Below the pieces are notes generated by a model, which saw only the letters and a program-made list of their open reading frames with translations, was not told the origin of the DNA and made no database searches. Of a DNA stretch of 64,000 nt, positions 25,146-35,318 are shown in pieces (position 1 is the first letter of the stretch; each line of letters starts with the position of its first letter). Origin of the DNA: Bryobacterales bacterium (GTDB lineage: Bacteria > Acidobacteriota > Terriglobia > Bryobacterales > Bryobacteraceae); contig JAEUQC010000087.1 in NCBI GenBank assembly GCA_016789905.1, forward strand, positions 17,230 through 81,229, read 5' to 3'. The position numbers and the translations under genes are program-made.

Positions 25146-25925
25146 GTGGCGAAGAAAAAGAAGTTAAAGCAACTCGGCCTCACTTTCCAGGAACGCCTGC
25201 TGAAGAAGTACTTCGTCCGCTTCCACATGAGCCTGATTCTGGCGGCGACGGTGGCCTCCGGCCTGTTGCTCGACAAGACGTTCCTGCTGCTTGGCTTCGG
25301 AAACATGGGGTGGCGTTATGCGCTCTCCGTGCTCGGTGCGTATGGCTTCTTTTTTCTCGCAGTCCGCATGTGGGTTTGGTATGCCGCCGGTGTTGCCGTG
25401 CAATTGAGCCTGCCGGATTCCGTAGCGGATGCTGGAGATCTGCCGCTCCCGGATTTGGGCGGCGCCGTGGACGGCGAAGCGGGCTTTGCCGGGTTCCATG
25501 GTGGCGACGCGGGCGGTGGCGGCGCTTCGGACCTGTTCGACGCCCCGGTAGTCTCCACCGGTGGCGGCGGTGGCGGTGGTGGCGGCGGATTGGACCTTGA
25601 TTTCAGCATCGATCTTGACGAAGGTTTCTGGATTCTCCTCGTGCTCGCGGTCCTGGTTATCCTCATTGCCGGTGCTGGTGGGTACCTGATTTGGATGGCC
25701 CCGGAGATTCTTCCGGAAATCGCGCTGGAATGCGCCGTTGGCGCCGGATTGGTGCGGCAGTTGAAGGATAGCGACGCCGGTTGGGCCGGCCGCCTGCTTT
25801 GGAAAACCTGGATTCCGCTGGTCATCGTCATGGTGGCGGCTTTCTTTGCCGGCGCCTTCATCCAGGGCGCCTGCCCCGGCGCAACCCACGTTCGTGCCGC
25901 GCTGCACTGCGCGGCAACCCAATAA
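25146..25925 (+). CDS. Unrecognised membrane protein with glycine-rich linker
   Basis: A 259-residue protein starting with GTG at 25146. The N-terminus is strongly basic (MAKKKKLKQ). Predicted membrane segments lie near residues 28-42, 53-82, 160-182 and 220-240. Between the second and third is an acidic, glycine-rich stretch with a run of about nine Gly (residues about 140-150) followed by LDLDFSIDLDEGF. No family was recognised. It starts 3 bases after the beta-lactamase-family gene and is probably in the same operon; that link is positional only. Confidence 0.65.
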   Translation: MAKKKKLKQLGLTFQERLLKKYFVRFHMSLILAATVASGLLLDKTFLLLGFGNMGWRYALSVLGAYGFFFLAVRMWVWYAAGVAVQLSLPDSVADAGDLPLPDLGGAVDGEAGFAGFHGGDAGGGGASDLFDAPVVSTGGGGGGGGGGLDLDFSIDLDEGFWILLVLAVLVILIAGAGGYLIWMAPEILPEIALECAVGAGLVRQLKDSDAGWAGRLLWKTWIPLVIVMVAAFFAGAFIQGACPGATHVRAALHCAATQ

Positions 25926-25977
25926 GGCTTAACGTTTCGTTACAAACGGAATGCGCTCGGGCCGCATCTTCATAGTC

Positions 25978-27330
25978 ATGAAGGCACTACTGCTGATCTC
26001 GATTGTGGCTCCGATGGCGTTCGGCGCCGAGTTGCGCGGACTAAGCGCGGGTTTGGAGATCCTCTCGGAGACCGTCTCCCCGGCAGTGGTGGAAGTGTCG
26101 GCGTCTGGCTATGGGCCGCTCCAGGACGATGGCCCTACAAAGGTATCCGTCGTCGGGCGGCGGCGCAGCACCGGTTCCGGCGTGATTGTCGATTCCAACG
26201 GCTATATTCTTACCAACGCGCACGTAGTCGCCAACACGCAGCGGGTGCGCGTCTCCATTCCGGAGCGCACCGGAGTCCTCGGCGCCAACTGGGTGGACGC
26301 CAGAATCATCGGCCAGGATGAGGATACGGACCTCGCGCTTTTGAAAGTGGAACGGACCGGTCTTCCGTCGCTCCCCTTCGGCAAGTCCAGCGCCTTAAAG
26401 CAAGGGCAGATGGTGGTCGCACTGGGCAGTCCGATGGGATTGAAAAACTCAATGACCATGGGGGTTCTCAGCTCCTCCCGGCGCCAGTTGCGCGAAGAGG
26501 ACCCAATGACGTATCTGCAAACCGACGCCACCATTAATCCCGGTAACAGCGGCGGTCCGCTGGTGGATCTGGACGGCCGCTTAATCGGAATCAACACGTT
26601 CATCATGACCCAATCGGGAGGCAGCGAAGGTCTGGGCTTCGCCATCCCCAGCGACATCGCCGCCGGTATCTACGAACAGCTAAAGGCCAATGGCCGCGTG
26701 CGGCGCGGCGAAATTGGCGCGGTATTGCAAAACATGACGCCGGGCCTCGCCGCCGGCCTGGGACTGGGACAAACTTGGGGCGCCATTGTTACCGATGTTG
26801 CCGATAAAAGCGCCGCCGCCGCGGCCGGTCTGCTGGCAAAGGACATTATCGTTGCCCTGGACGGCCAGCCGGTGGAAAACGCCACCGAATTCGCCATGGG
26901 TATCTTCCGCCGCCAAGCCGGCGACATCGTTAAGCTCAGTGTGGTGCGCAACGGAAAAAAGATGGAAATTGATAGCGCCGTGCTCGCGAAGACGGACGGC
27001 GCGGGGCAGTTGGCGAAAAAGGTAAGCGCGGAAACGAACCTGGTTCCGCAGATTGGCCTGCTGTGTGTGGATGTCGACGAGACAACCATGCAGATGCTGC
27101 CCGGCCTGCGCCGGCCGTACGGTGTGATTGTCGCCGCCATGGCGCCGTCGGTTTCCAGTCAGCAGACGCCGCTTCGCCTGGGCGATGTCGTCTACGCGAT
27201 CAACGGAAAACTGATTCCCGATTTGACCTCCTTCCGCTCCGCCATGGCCAGCTTCCAGCCCGGTGATTCCGTGGTGTTTGAGGTGGAGCGCCCGGGCAAA
27301 GTAGCCCTGGTTGAGTTTGAGTGGGAGTAA
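25978..27330 (+). CDS. HtrA/DegP-type serine protease with two PDZ domains
   Basis: A 450-residue exported protease. The ATG at 25978 gives a good signal peptide (MKALLLISIVAPMAFGA); an ATG at 25951 is possible, and neither has a strong Shine-Dalgarno motif. The trypsin-like domain shows the triad His82 (ILTNAHVVAN), Asp118 (DTDLALLKV) and Ser191 (NPGNSGGPL). Two PDZ domains follow, about residues 240-330 (AAAAGLLAKDIIVALDGQPV) and 355-445 (QTPLRLGDVVYAINGKLIPD). It should act in periplasmic protein quality control. Confidence 0.93.
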   Translation: MKALLLISIVAPMAFGAELRGLSAGLEILSETVSPAVVEVSASGYGPLQDDGPTKVSVVGRRRSTGSGVIVDSNGYILTNAHVVANTQRVRVSIPERTGVLGANWVDARIIGQDEDTDLALLKVERTGLPSLPFGKSSALKQGQMVVALGSPMGLKNSMTMGVLSSSRRQLREEDPMTYLQTDATINPGNSGGPLVDLDGRLIGINTFIMTQSGGSEGLGFAIPSDIAAGIYEQLKANGRVRRGEIGAVLQNMTPGLAAGLGLGQTWGAIVTDVADKSAAAAAGLLAKDIIVALDGQPVENATEFAMGIFRRQAGDIVKLSVVRNGKKMEIDSAVLAKTDGAGQLAKKVSAETNLVPQIGLLCVDVDETTMQMLPGLRRPYGVIVAAMAPSVSSQQTPLRLGDVVYAINGKLIPDLTSFRSAMASFQPGDSVVFEVERPGKVALVEFEWE

Positions 27331-27355
27331 TTGGTAAATTGATGCGCAGGTTCCT

Positions 27356-29881
27356 GTGCGTATCCTACTCTTTTTCCCACTGCTAACCGGTTTGATTGGG
27401 GCGCCGGCCCCGCCGCTGCCCTCCGGCGGTCCGGTCCGCGTAGAGATCTTCGAAGATGTCGCCGGCAAGGACTTGGACCTAACCGGCGCGTCCGCCGTGG
27501 ACCACTACACCGAACCCGCCTTCGCCTTCCCGCATACCCCGGCGAAGTTCGCCCCGAACGCCATCCCGCTGGACCGTTCCACTCCCTACTTCCTGCGCGC
27601 CACCTATACCCGCGCCTTCCCCGCCGGTACTTATCAATTTCGCCTCCGCGCCCGAGGCTCCGCTCGCTTTTTTATCGACGGCAACCCCGTGGCCGCCACC
27701 AAGCCGCAAAAGCCGAATACGTCAAGCGACGATCCCGTCCCGCCTCCCATCGAACGCGGCAACACTCCGCTCCGTCCCGTCGTCTATCCTCACCAGGACT
27801 CGCTGGCCACGGTGACCCTCACCGCCGGCGAACATACCTTTTCCCTCGTCGCCGCCGTCGGCGGCAAAGGTCTCTATCCCTCTACCGGCGAACTGGCCGT
27901 GGGCGTTTCGCAGCGCGGGGAAGTTGACCGTCTGCTTGGGCCCGATAGCGCCCCCGTGCTTACCGACGCCGCTTGGAGCGCCTATGTCGCCTCCTCGTTC
28001 GCCCGCCATTACGAATCCGATACCGCCCGCCGCCGCGCCGTCAGCCGTGAAGTCACCGCCGCATGGACGGAGCGTCACAAAGCGCTGCGCGCGAAAATGG
28101 GCGCCGCCACCGCTGGTGCCGATATCGATGGGTTCATTGACGCAAAGCTCAGCGTCGCCGGTGTGCAACCGGCCCCGCCGCTATCGGATCTCGAATTCCT
28201 TCGCCGCGCCACGCTCGATACCACTGGGCTGGTTCCCACGCCGGATCAGGTGCGCGCGTTCCTAAAGGACGCCGCTGCCTCCCGCCGCCGCAACGCGATT
28301 GATCGCCTTGTTGACGATCCCTCCTGGGCCGACCACTGGGTGAGCTACTGGCAGGACGTACTGGCCGAAAATCCCGGCATCCTGAAACCCGACCTCAACA
28401 ACACCGGCCCCTTCCGCTGGTGGATGCACCAGTCCTTTTCCGACAACATCTCCTTCGATCGTTTCGCCGCCGACCTGGTGCAAATGGAAGGCTCCGCTAC
28501 GCTCGGCGGTCCGGCGTCGTTTGGCCTTGCCACGTTAAACGACGCGCCCATGGCCGCCAAGGCAGACATCCTTGGCCAGGCCTTCCTCGGCCAGAAAATG
28601 AGCTGTGCCCGCTGCCACGACGCGCCCTTCCATCCCTTCAAGCAGAAGGATCTGTTCGCCATGGCCGCCATGTTGAATGGCACGCCAGTGTCCCTGCCCG
28701 TCACCAGCACCGTGCCACAGGGCGAAGGCGGCCGCAAGCCCGCCGTCACCTCCGCGCTGAAGCCCGGCGAACTCATCGCGCCGGAATGGCCGTTCGCTAA
28801 ACTTGTCGCCCACGCCGAAAGCGGTGCGCTTCCCGCCGCGGGCACTGTCAGCACCCGCCGCGAACTGGCGGCCTATATCATTTCGCCCGAAAATGACCGC
28901 TTTGCCCAGGTCGTCGTCAATCGCGTCTGGAAACGCTACATGGGCGTGGGTATTGTCGAACCCGCCGATGACTGGTCCCGCGGCCGCGCCTCCCACCCGG
29001 AACTGCTGGCGCACCTCGGCCGGGAGTTCATGCTCTCCGGCTACAACATGAAGCACCTGGCGAAGCTGATTCTGAACTCCCGTGCCTACCAGCGTAAGGC
29101 CGTTGGTCTGCCCGCCGATCAGATGAGCTCCGCAAAGCGGCTATTCGCCGGGCCCGCCCATCGCAACCTCACCGCCGAACAACTCGTCGATTCCCTCCAC
29201 CTGGCCGCCGGCAAGACCTTCGATTGTGAAGAGATGAATCTCAACCCAGCCGGCGATCGCACCGCCAAGCAGTTTTTGAACCTCGGTAATCCTGTGCGCG
29301 GCTGGCAGATGACGGCCCTGTCCAATGAACGGGACCGCCCCGCCCTTGCCCTGCCCATCGCGCAATCGATTGTGGATGTCATGTCCACCTTCGGCTGGCG
29401 CCAATCTCGCCAAAGCCCGTCCACGGATCGCGACGACGCTCCATCCCCTATGCAGACATTGATCCTGGCGAACGGCGTTCTCGGCACGCGCATGGCCCGG
29501 CTATCTGATGACTCCTGGTTCACCGCCATGGCCCTCGGCCATAGCACCGTCGCCGAACTCGTCGAAGAAACGTTTCTCCGTATTCTGTCCCGGAATCCGG
29601 AGGCCGGCGAAAAGGAGTCCTTCATCAGTTTGCTGCAACCCGTGTATGCTTCGCGCGTCGTGGCCGGCGCCGCCTCCCGCGCCACGAAGCGGGAAAGCGA
29701 TGGCCGCGTCTCCTGGTCAAACCACTTGAGCGCCGAAGCCAGCCTGATTCGCATGGAGGAGGAGCGCAAACTCCGTTTCGGTGATCAGCCCACCGCGCGT
29801 CTGTCCAAGGAGTTTCGCGAGCGGTATGAGGATATGTTGTGGTCGCTGATGAATTCCCCCGAATTTGCGATGGTGCCATGA
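27356..29881 (+). CDS. PSD1-family protein with PA14-like N-terminal domain (pair 3)
   Basis: An 841-residue exported protein with a GTG start and signal peptide MRILLFFPLLTGLIGAPA. Residues about 25-180 resemble a PA14-type carbohydrate-binding region (YFLRATYTRAFPAGTYQFRL, ARFFIDGNPV). DUF1549 follows at about 255-450, with CARCHDAPFHPFKQKDLF (CxxCH). DUF1553 covers about 500-830 (RFAQVVVNRVWKRYMGVGIV, LTAEQLVDSLHLAAGKTF). It overlaps the DUF1501 partner by 4 bases. The PA14-like part suggests sugar binding. Confidence 0.88.
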   Translation: MRILLFFPLLTGLIGAPAPPLPSGGPVRVEIFEDVAGKDLDLTGASAVDHYTEPAFAFPHTPAKFAPNAIPLDRSTPYFLRATYTRAFPAGTYQFRLRARGSARFFIDGNPVAATKPQKPNTSSDDPVPPPIERGNTPLRPVVYPHQDSLATVTLTAGEHTFSLVAAVGGKGLYPSTGELAVGVSQRGEVDRLLGPDSAPVLTDAAWSAYVASSFARHYESDTARRRAVSREVTAAWTERHKALRAKMGAATAGADIDGFIDAKLSVAGVQPAPPLSDLEFLRRATLDTTGLVPTPDQVRAFLKDAAASRRRNAIDRLVDDPSWADHWVSYWQDVLAENPGILKPDLNNTGPFRWWMHQSFSDNISFDRFAADLVQMEGSATLGGPASFGLATLNDAPMAAKADILGQAFLGQKMSCARCHDAPFHPFKQKDLFAMAAMLNGTPVSLPVTSTVPQGEGGRKPAVTSALKPGELIAPEWPFAKLVAHAESGALPAAGTVSTRRELAAYIISPENDRFAQVVVNRVWKRYMGVGIVEPADDWSRGRASHPELLAHLGREFMLSGYNMKHLAKLILNSRAYQRKAVGLPADQMSSAKRLFAGPAHRNLTAEQLVDSLHLAAGKTFDCEEMNLNPAGDRTAKQFLNLGNPVRGWQMTALSNERDRPALALPIAQSIVDVMSTFGWRQSRQSPSTDRDDAPSPMQTLILANGVLGTRMARLSDDSWFTAMALGHSTVAELVEETFLRILSRNPEAGEKESFISLLQPVYASRVVAGAASRATKRESDGRVSWSNHLSAEASLIRMEEERKLRFGDQPTARLSKEFRERYEDMLWSLMNSPEFAMVP

Positions 29882-31125
29882 GTTTCACTCGACGCGGGTT
29901 CATGCAGTCCGGCGCGGCCGCCATGGCCGCCACCGCCCTGCCCAAGGGCAAGGCCGACGCCTGTATTTTTCTTTGGCTCGGCGGCGGCGCCGCGCAAATC
30001 GATACCTTCGATCCCAAACAGCGTGGTGATGGAAAGAAAAAGGCCGGGTCGTACTACGACTCCATCGATACAGCGATAAAGGGCGTAAAAGTCGCTGAAC
30101 ATCTGTCGAAGACCGCCCCGCTGCTCGACCGCTGCGTGCTCATGCGGTCCATCACCCATTCCATCGTCAGTGAACACGCCGCAGCCGCCAACCTCGTGCA
30201 TACGGGCCGCATGCCCAGCGGCACGTTGCAGTACCCCTCCATCGGTTCGGTGATCGCGCACCAGTTGGGCCCAAAGACCGATGAGGTCCCCAGCTACGTC
30301 GTCATGGGATACCCCAACATCACCCGTGACCCCGGTTTTCTCGGCGCCAAATATGGCTACGTTTATTTGACCCAGGTAGACATTGGCCCCAACGGATTGG
30401 TGCGTCCCCCCGATGTGGACGCCGCCCGCCAGGACCGGCGCGAAACCTTGCTCGCCTCCATGCGCGACAGTCACCAGCGCCGCAACTCCGCCGACCCCGT
30501 CGTTCAGGCCCAGGCCGATGTCTCCCGCCAGGCCTTTCGGCTCGCCGGTCCGCGCTTCATGAACGTCTTCGACCTCAATCGCGAGAGTTCCACGTTGCGC
30601 CAGGCCTACGGCAGTGAATTCGGCCAACGCTGCCTGCTCGCCCGCCGCCTCGTGCAGTCGGGCGTTCGCTTCGTTGAAGTCTCCTACAATCTCAATTTTC
30701 TGAATGGCAGCGGTTGGGATACGCACAACGAAGGCCAGCTAAAACAGCATCTGTTAATTCAGGATTTGGACCAGTCCTTCGCCGCCCTCCTGCAGGATCT
30801 GGAACGGAACAAGATGTTGGATTCCACGCTCATCGTCATTGCCACCGAGTTTGGCCGTCCTCCGGAATTCGATGCCGGTGGCGGACGCGGCCATCAGTCG
30901 GAAGCGTTCTCCATGGTGCTGGCGGGCGGCGGATTGAAAACCGGGCTGGCCGTTGGCGCAACGGATGAGCTCAGCAAGAAAATTGTCGAAAAACCGGTCA
31001 CCGTACCCGATTTCCACGCCACCATTCATTGCGCTCTCGGTATCAATCCTCACAAGAATCTATACGCCGGCGATCGCCCCGTTCCCATCACCGACGGCGG
31101 CCGGCCCGTTCTGGAGATCTTCTAG
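29878..31125 (+). CDS. DUF1501 family exported protein (pair 3)
   Basis: A 415-residue DUF1501 protein. The ATG at 29878, inside the upstream gene's stop (ATGA), gives MSFTRRGFMQSGAAAMAATA, a twin-arginine-type signal, and is preferred to an earlier in-frame start. Conserved blocks: ACIFLWLGGGAAQIDTFDPK, LVHTGRMPSGTLQYPSIGSV, SGWDTHNEGQLKQHL, LIVIATEFGRPPEFD and GGGRGHQSEAFSMVLAGGG. It is slightly shorter than the other two copies. Its stop overlaps that of the convergent amidohydrolase gene by 4 bases. Confidence 0.9.
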   Translation: MSFTRRGFMQSGAAAMAATALPKGKADACIFLWLGGGAAQIDTFDPKQRGDGKKKAGSYYDSIDTAIKGVKVAEHLSKTAPLLDRCVLMRSITHSIVSEHAAAANLVHTGRMPSGTLQYPSIGSVIAHQLGPKTDEVPSYVVMGYPNITRDPGFLGAKYGYVYLTQVDIGPNGLVRPPDVDAARQDRRETLLASMRDSHQRRNSADPVVQAQADVSRQAFRLAGPRFMNVFDLNRESSTLRQAYGSEFGQRCLLARRLVQSGVRFVEVSYNLNFLNGSGWDTHNEGQLKQHLLIQDLDQSFAALLQDLERNKMLDSTLIVIATEFGRPPEFDAGGGRGHQSEAFSMVLAGGGLKTGLAVGATDELSKKIVEKPVTVPDFHATIHCALGINPHKNLYAGDRPVPITDGGRPVLEIF

Positions 31126-32360
31126 GGCTTAGCCGCCCGCTTCTGGTATTTGAACGATTTCCAGTCCGTCGCAGCGCGCCCATTCAGGTCCCACACAATC
31201 TTGCCCGCGCGAATCGTCAATTCGGCGGTCAACCGGCGCGTGCCCGTCCGGGACGCTCCAGCCGAATCGATAAATCCGAACTTGCCCTGTTCCAGTTGCA
31301 ACACGGTGATGTCAGCCTCGGCGCCTTCGTCCAGGTTGCCCAATTCCGGGCGCTTTATCTGCTTGGCCGGGTTCCACGTGCTCATCCGGATCACCTCTTC
31401 CAGCGGCGCGCCCAGTGTCAGCAGTTTTGACATCACATTCGTCATGTCCTTCATTCCCGCGTTCATGGACCCTGTATGCAAGTCCGTCGAAATCGAATCC
31501 GGCCAGAACCCCTGTTCCGTGATTGGCGACGCGATGTTCCAATAGAAACTGCCCCCGCCGTGGCCAACGTCGAATATTACCCCGCGTTTGCGGCCCGTGA
31601 CGAACGCCTGGTTCACTTTGCCATCCTCCCCCAGTTCACCCCGGTGCCCCGAATAGCAGTGCGTGTAGATGTCCCCGGCGCGCATCTTGTCTCCCAGCAG
31701 TGTGCGTAGATTGCGGTCCAGCGTCAAATAGCCGAAGTCCACCATGATCGGTGTGTCCGCCGCCCTCGCTGCCGCTATCGCCCCGTCTATCGACGGCCAC
31801 CCCTCGCCGGCATAATGCGCCGTCTTGAAGCCAACCACAATATCCTTGTGCTTCTTCGCGATCGCCGCCGCCTGCGCGGCCTGCATCTCCGCGTTGTCGT
31901 CTTCTCCTGCCGGGCTCATCCCATTGCCCACAATATTCACAAACGCCAGCACCCGTGTCTGCGCCCGGTCGATCACCCGTTGCCGGAAGTCCTCAAAATT
32001 GCGCCATCCGGAGGATCCGGCGTCCACCAGCGTCGTCACCCCGGATCGGAAGCTGAACCCGTCCGGGTACACCGACGAATCGCCCGTCAGCGCCTTCACG
32101 CCCGTTCCCGCGTACACGTGCGCGTGGATGTCAATCAGCCCTGGGACAACATACAGGCCCTCCGCGTTTGCCACTCGCGCCGCTTGCCCGGCCGGAATGT
32201 TCGCCGCCACTTTGGCAATGCGGCTGCCCTGCAGCGCCACATCGAGCTTCGCGGATCGGCCGTTCTTCGGGTCGATCACATGGCCGCCTTTTATCAGCAG
32301 CGTATACGGAGTCTGGGCGGCCAGCATCCCGGCCACGGTTAGAAGAAGCAAAAAACGCAT
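31122..32360 (-). CDS. Amidohydrolase-family protein (deacetylase/dihydroorotase-like)
   Basis: A 412-residue exported metal hydrolase (signal peptide residues 1-16). It has the amidohydrolase HxH motif at His79 and His81 (VVPGLIDIHAHVYAGTG), a likely carboxylated Lys in VGFKTAHYAGEG, further His ligands in YTHCYSGHRGE and FDVGHGGGSF, and Asp in STDLHTGSMNAG. The segment AKQIKRPELGNLDEGAEADI is typical near the C-terminus. It resembles the EF_0837/AHA_3915-type deacetylases; the substrate is unknown. An extracytoplasmic location is unusual for the family but seen in Acidobacteriota. Confidence 0.87.
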   Translation of the reverse strand: MRFLLLLTVAGMLAAQTPYTLLIKGGHVIDPKNGRSAKLDVALQGSRIAKVAANIPAGQAARVANAEGLYVVPGLIDIHAHVYAGTGVKALTGDSSVYPDGFSFRSGVTTLVDAGSSGWRNFEDFRQRVIDRAQTRVLAFVNIVGNGMSPAGEDDNAEMQAAQAAAIAKKHKDIVVGFKTAHYAGEGWPSIDGAIAAARAADTPIMVDFGYLTLDRNLRTLLGDKMRAGDIYTHCYSGHRGELGEDGKVNQAFVTGRKRGVIFDVGHGGGSFYWNIASPITEQGFWPDSISTDLHTGSMNAGMKDMTNVMSKLLTLGAPLEEVIRMSTWNPAKQIKRPELGNLDEGAEADITVLQLEQGKFGFIDSAGASRTGTRRLTAELTIRAGKIVWDLNGRAATDWKSFKYQKRAAKP

Positions 32361-32439
32361 GGGCTCGATTATATCTACGTTTCTTAATGGGGGCTAAGGT
32401 TTCCCGTACTCCCTGCCGATGTACGGCTAGAGGCAACGC

Positions 32440-34722
32440 TTGCTAACGAAAACGTCAGCCTGGAGTACGATTCGCCAGCTCACTCTGTGCTTTGCCGTCC
32501 TTCCGCTGTTCGGGGCTGTCGAGCCCATCGTTGACATTCGTTCTCGACTCTCCAATGCCGCGGCAACGGCTGTCATCCCGTGTGCTGTGGAGGGCGGCGT
32601 TGTGAATCTGGCGGCGGCGTCTGCCCAGGACCCTCCAGGCTTCTATTTGGAAGACGACTCAGGCGGAATCTTTGTCGTCCAGCCTGAAAGCGGTGTGCCG
32701 GTAATGATTGGCCATCGCGCTCGCGTTTATGGAAACTGCGTCCAGTCCTCGTCTTCCCGCGCGGAGATGCGTGCCTATCGAGTGGAACTTCTTCCTGGAA
32801 ACATGACGCCTCTCAAGCCCCGGCGCCTGTTTCCCTACGAGGCCCGAAACCCGGATTGGCAAAGCACACTTGCTGAAGTGGATGGCATTGTCAGCGATAT
32901 CCAGCGCCACGGCGATTTCGAATTCATCTGGCTTCGCGACACCAACCCCTTTCGTGCCGCCTTTCGGATTGGCGATCAAGGTCCCATCACCAGCCGGCTC
33001 GAACCCGGTATGCGTGTCATCCTCCGCGGCATCGTCGCGCCACAGGAGGACTCCTCCGAACTGCCGCGCCCGCACCAACTCGTTCTTCGGTCGGGAGACG
33101 ATCTGGTTATCGTCGATGCTCCCGTCGGCTCCAGCCGGCAGGTAGTCTATGTGTTTCTTTCGCTCGCTGTGCTTGCTGGCGTCTGGATTATCAGCCTCCG
33201 CCGCGCCGTTCAGGAACGAACCCGCGAACTGAAGGAAGCACTTCGCAAGGCTGAGGAGAGTTCGCGAATGAAGTCGAGCTTCGTGGCGAACATGAGCCAC
33301 GAAATCCGCACTCCGCTGAACGCCATTATCGGCTTCTCCGATCTGCTCCTCGATGGCGCACAGGGAGAGCAAAAGCGAGTTCTGGACACCATTCGGGTCA
33401 GTGCGAATACACTCCTCGCCGTCATCAACGACGTGCTGGATTTCTCAAAAATTGAGTCTGGGAAGCTCGACATGGCTTTTGAAGCCGTCTCCCCGCAGTC
33501 TGTCGTCGAAGACGCACTCGATGTCGTCTCACCTGCCGCCCTGCAGAAGGGGCTCGATATCGGCTACCTCAGCGAACCCAACGTGCCCTCCCGCGTGGTC
33601 ACGGACCCGGCGCGCCTCCGTCAGGTCTTGATGAACCTGCTGACAAACGCCGTCAAATTCACTGATGCGGGCCAAGTCTCGCTCACCCTTCGTGCGGAAC
33701 CGGAGGTGGATGGCCGTGTTTGCCTGTCCTTCGCCGTGAAGGATTCCGGTATTGGCATCCCCGGCGAAAAACTCTCCCGCCTCTTCCAGCCCTTTCAACA
33801 GCTTGACAGCTCCGCCCGGCGCCGTCACGGCGGCACCGGCCTTGGCCTGGTCATCAGCCGCCATCTCATTCGCCTGATGAATGGCGACCTCTTCGTCGGT
33901 TCCACTCCGGGGAAAGGGTCCACGTTCACCGCCTCCATTTCCTGCGAAATCGCGGAGGCGGCCCCCGTCTCCATCGGTCTGCCGGCCGCGGCGTTCGCTC
34001 TGGAAATCGATCGGCCCTGGTCCCGCGCCATTGCTGAATCTCTCCTCGCGCAAGCCAACGCCCGAATTGTCCCCGCCGTCGAAGCCTCCATTCTCCTCGC
34101 GGATCGTCCTCCCGCTGTTGCCGATCTGCGCCCCGGGCGCCGGTGGATTGAACTGTCGCCCCAAATCCGGGCGCGTACCACGCATGCAGGACACACCGTG
34201 GTCGCCCTGCCCCTAAAACCGGCCGCGCTGGCCGCCGCCTGCCGCGCCGAACCGGCCGTCCAGCCCGACGCCAAGGCCGCTGTCAAGCCACCTTCCACCC
34301 TTCGTATCCTTGTCGCCGATGACAACGCCGTCAACGTAAAAGTAGTCACCAGCCTGCTTTCCCGCCTCGGCCATCCCGCTGAAATCGCCACGAACGGCGT
34401 TGAGGTGCTGGCCGCCATGGATAAACAGCCCTTTGATCTGGTTTTCCTCGACATCCAAATGCCGGAAATGGACGGCTTGGAAGCCGCGCGCAGGATTCGC
34501 GAACAACAGCACTTACGGTCCCGCCCCTGGCTGGTGGCGCTCACCGCCAACGCCATGAGTTCCGATCGCGAAGAATGCCTCGCCGCCGGTATGAACGATC
34601 ACGTCCCCAAACCCATTGGCCTCAAACAGTTGGCCGCCGCCCTGGAGCGCGCCGAACACGGCTTGCAAACCGCCAACACCGCCCCGGCCCGGTCCCTAGG
34701 CGCTTCCGCCGGCGGCTTATGA
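32440..34722 (+). CDS. Hybrid sensor histidine kinase/response regulator
   Basis: A 760-residue protein starting with TTG at 32440; AGAGG lies a few bases upstream. A signal/anchor segment is at about residues 10-28. The periplasmic part (about 30-225) has two OB-like repeats ([28 protein letters not shown]). A membrane helix is at about 232-250. The HisKA domain has [19 protein letters not shown], the ATPase domain [15 protein letters not shown] and [17 protein letters not shown]-terminal receiver domain has [18 protein letters not shown] with phosphoacceptor Asp, plus [10 protein letters not shown]. The signal is unknown. It overlaps the convergent msrA 3' end by 6 bases. Confidence 0.92.
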   Translation: MLTKTSAWSTIRQLTLCFAVLPLFGAVEPIVDIRSRLSNAAATAVIPCAVEGGVVNLAAASAQDPPGFYLEDDSGGIFVVQPESGVPVMIGHRARVYGNCVQSSSSRAEMRAYRVELLPGNMTPLKPRRLFPYEARNPDWQSTLAEVDGIVSDIQRHGDFEFIWLRDTNPFRAAFRIGDQGPITSRLEPGMRVILRGIVAPQEDSSELPRPHQLVLRSGDDLVIVDAPVGSSRQVVYVFLSLAVLAGVWIISLRRAVQERTRELKEALRKAEESSRMKSSFVANMSHEIRTPLNAIIGFSDLLLDGAQGEQKRVLDTIRVSANTLLAVINDVLDFSKIESGKLDMAFEAVSPQSVVEDALDVVSPAALQKGLDIGYLSEPNVPSRVVTDPARLRQVLMNLLTNAVKFTDAGQVSLTLRAEPEVDGRVCLSFAVKDSGIGIPGEKLSRLFQPFQQLDSSARRRHGGTGLGLVISRHLIRLMNGDLFVGSTPGKGSTFTASISCEIAEAAPVSIGLPAAAFALEIDRPWSRAIAESLLAQANARIVPAVEASILLADRPPAVADLRPGRRWIELSPQIRARTTHAGHTVVALPLKPAALAAACRAEPAVQPDAKAAVKPPSTLRILVADDNAVNVKVVTSLLSRLGHPAEIATNGVEVLAAMDKQPFDLVFLDIQMPEMDGLEAARRIREQQHLRSRPWLVALTANAMSSDREECLAAGMNDHVPKPIGLKQLAAALERAEHGLQTANTAPARSLGASAGGL

Positions 34723-35256
34723 CGGTTTTCGCTTTCCCGCGAATTTCTCCCTGAATTTCTTCACTTTCGGCCCCACCACAAATAGGCAATACGATTGGTT
34801 CGGGTTCGCTCTGTAGTAATTCTGGTGGTACCCTTCCGCCGGCCAGAACCGCTCCGCCGGCCGCAGTTCGGTCACAATCCGGTCGGCGTATACCCCCGCC
34901 ATCTCCAGTTCCCTCATCACTTCCGCCGCTTGTTGCTTCTGCTCCTCGCTGTGGTAAAAGACCGCCGAACGGTATTGCGGCCCTTCGTCGTTCCCCTGCC
35001 GGTCCCACGTCGTCGGGTCGTGGATCGTAAAGAACACCGCCAAAACCTCGCGCAACGTCACCATCTCCGTTTCAAAAATCACCTGCACAACCTCTACATG
35101 TCCCGTGCTGCCCAGGCACACCTCCTGATAGCGCGGGTTCTCCACCCGCCCGCCCATGTAGCCTGACACAATCGATTCCACCCCTTCCAACTCCTGGAAT
35201 ACCGCTTCCAGACACCAAAAGCACCCGCCGCCTAACGTGATCGTCTCTCTTGCCAT
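34717..35256 (-). CDS. msrA: Peptide methionine sulfoxide reductase A
   Basis: A 179-residue MsrA of normal length. The catalytic Cys lies in [13 protein letters not shown] near residue 11, followed by [17 protein letters not shown] and [12 protein letters not shown]. It reduces methionine-S-sulfoxide in proteins. The ATG at 35256 ([11 protein letters not shown]) starts the conserved core; an in-frame ATG at 35277 would add seven residues and has a G-run directly in front, so it is a possible alternative. Divergent from the TonB-dependent receptor gene. Confidence 0.94.
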   Translation of the reverse strand: MARETITLGGGCFWCLEAVFQELEGVESIVSGYMGGRVENPRYQEVCLGSTGHVEVVQVIFETEMVTLREVLAVFFTIHDPTTWDRQGNDEGPQYRSAVFYHSEEQKQQAAEVMRELEMAGVYADRIVTELRPAERFWPAEGYHQNYYRANPNQSYCLFVVGPKVKKFREKFAGKRKPS

Positions 35257-35318
35257 GGTTCCATAATCCCAGTTCATCCCCCCATGCGGTTGTAACAGTC
35301 CCTTGCTATGATTTCTTC

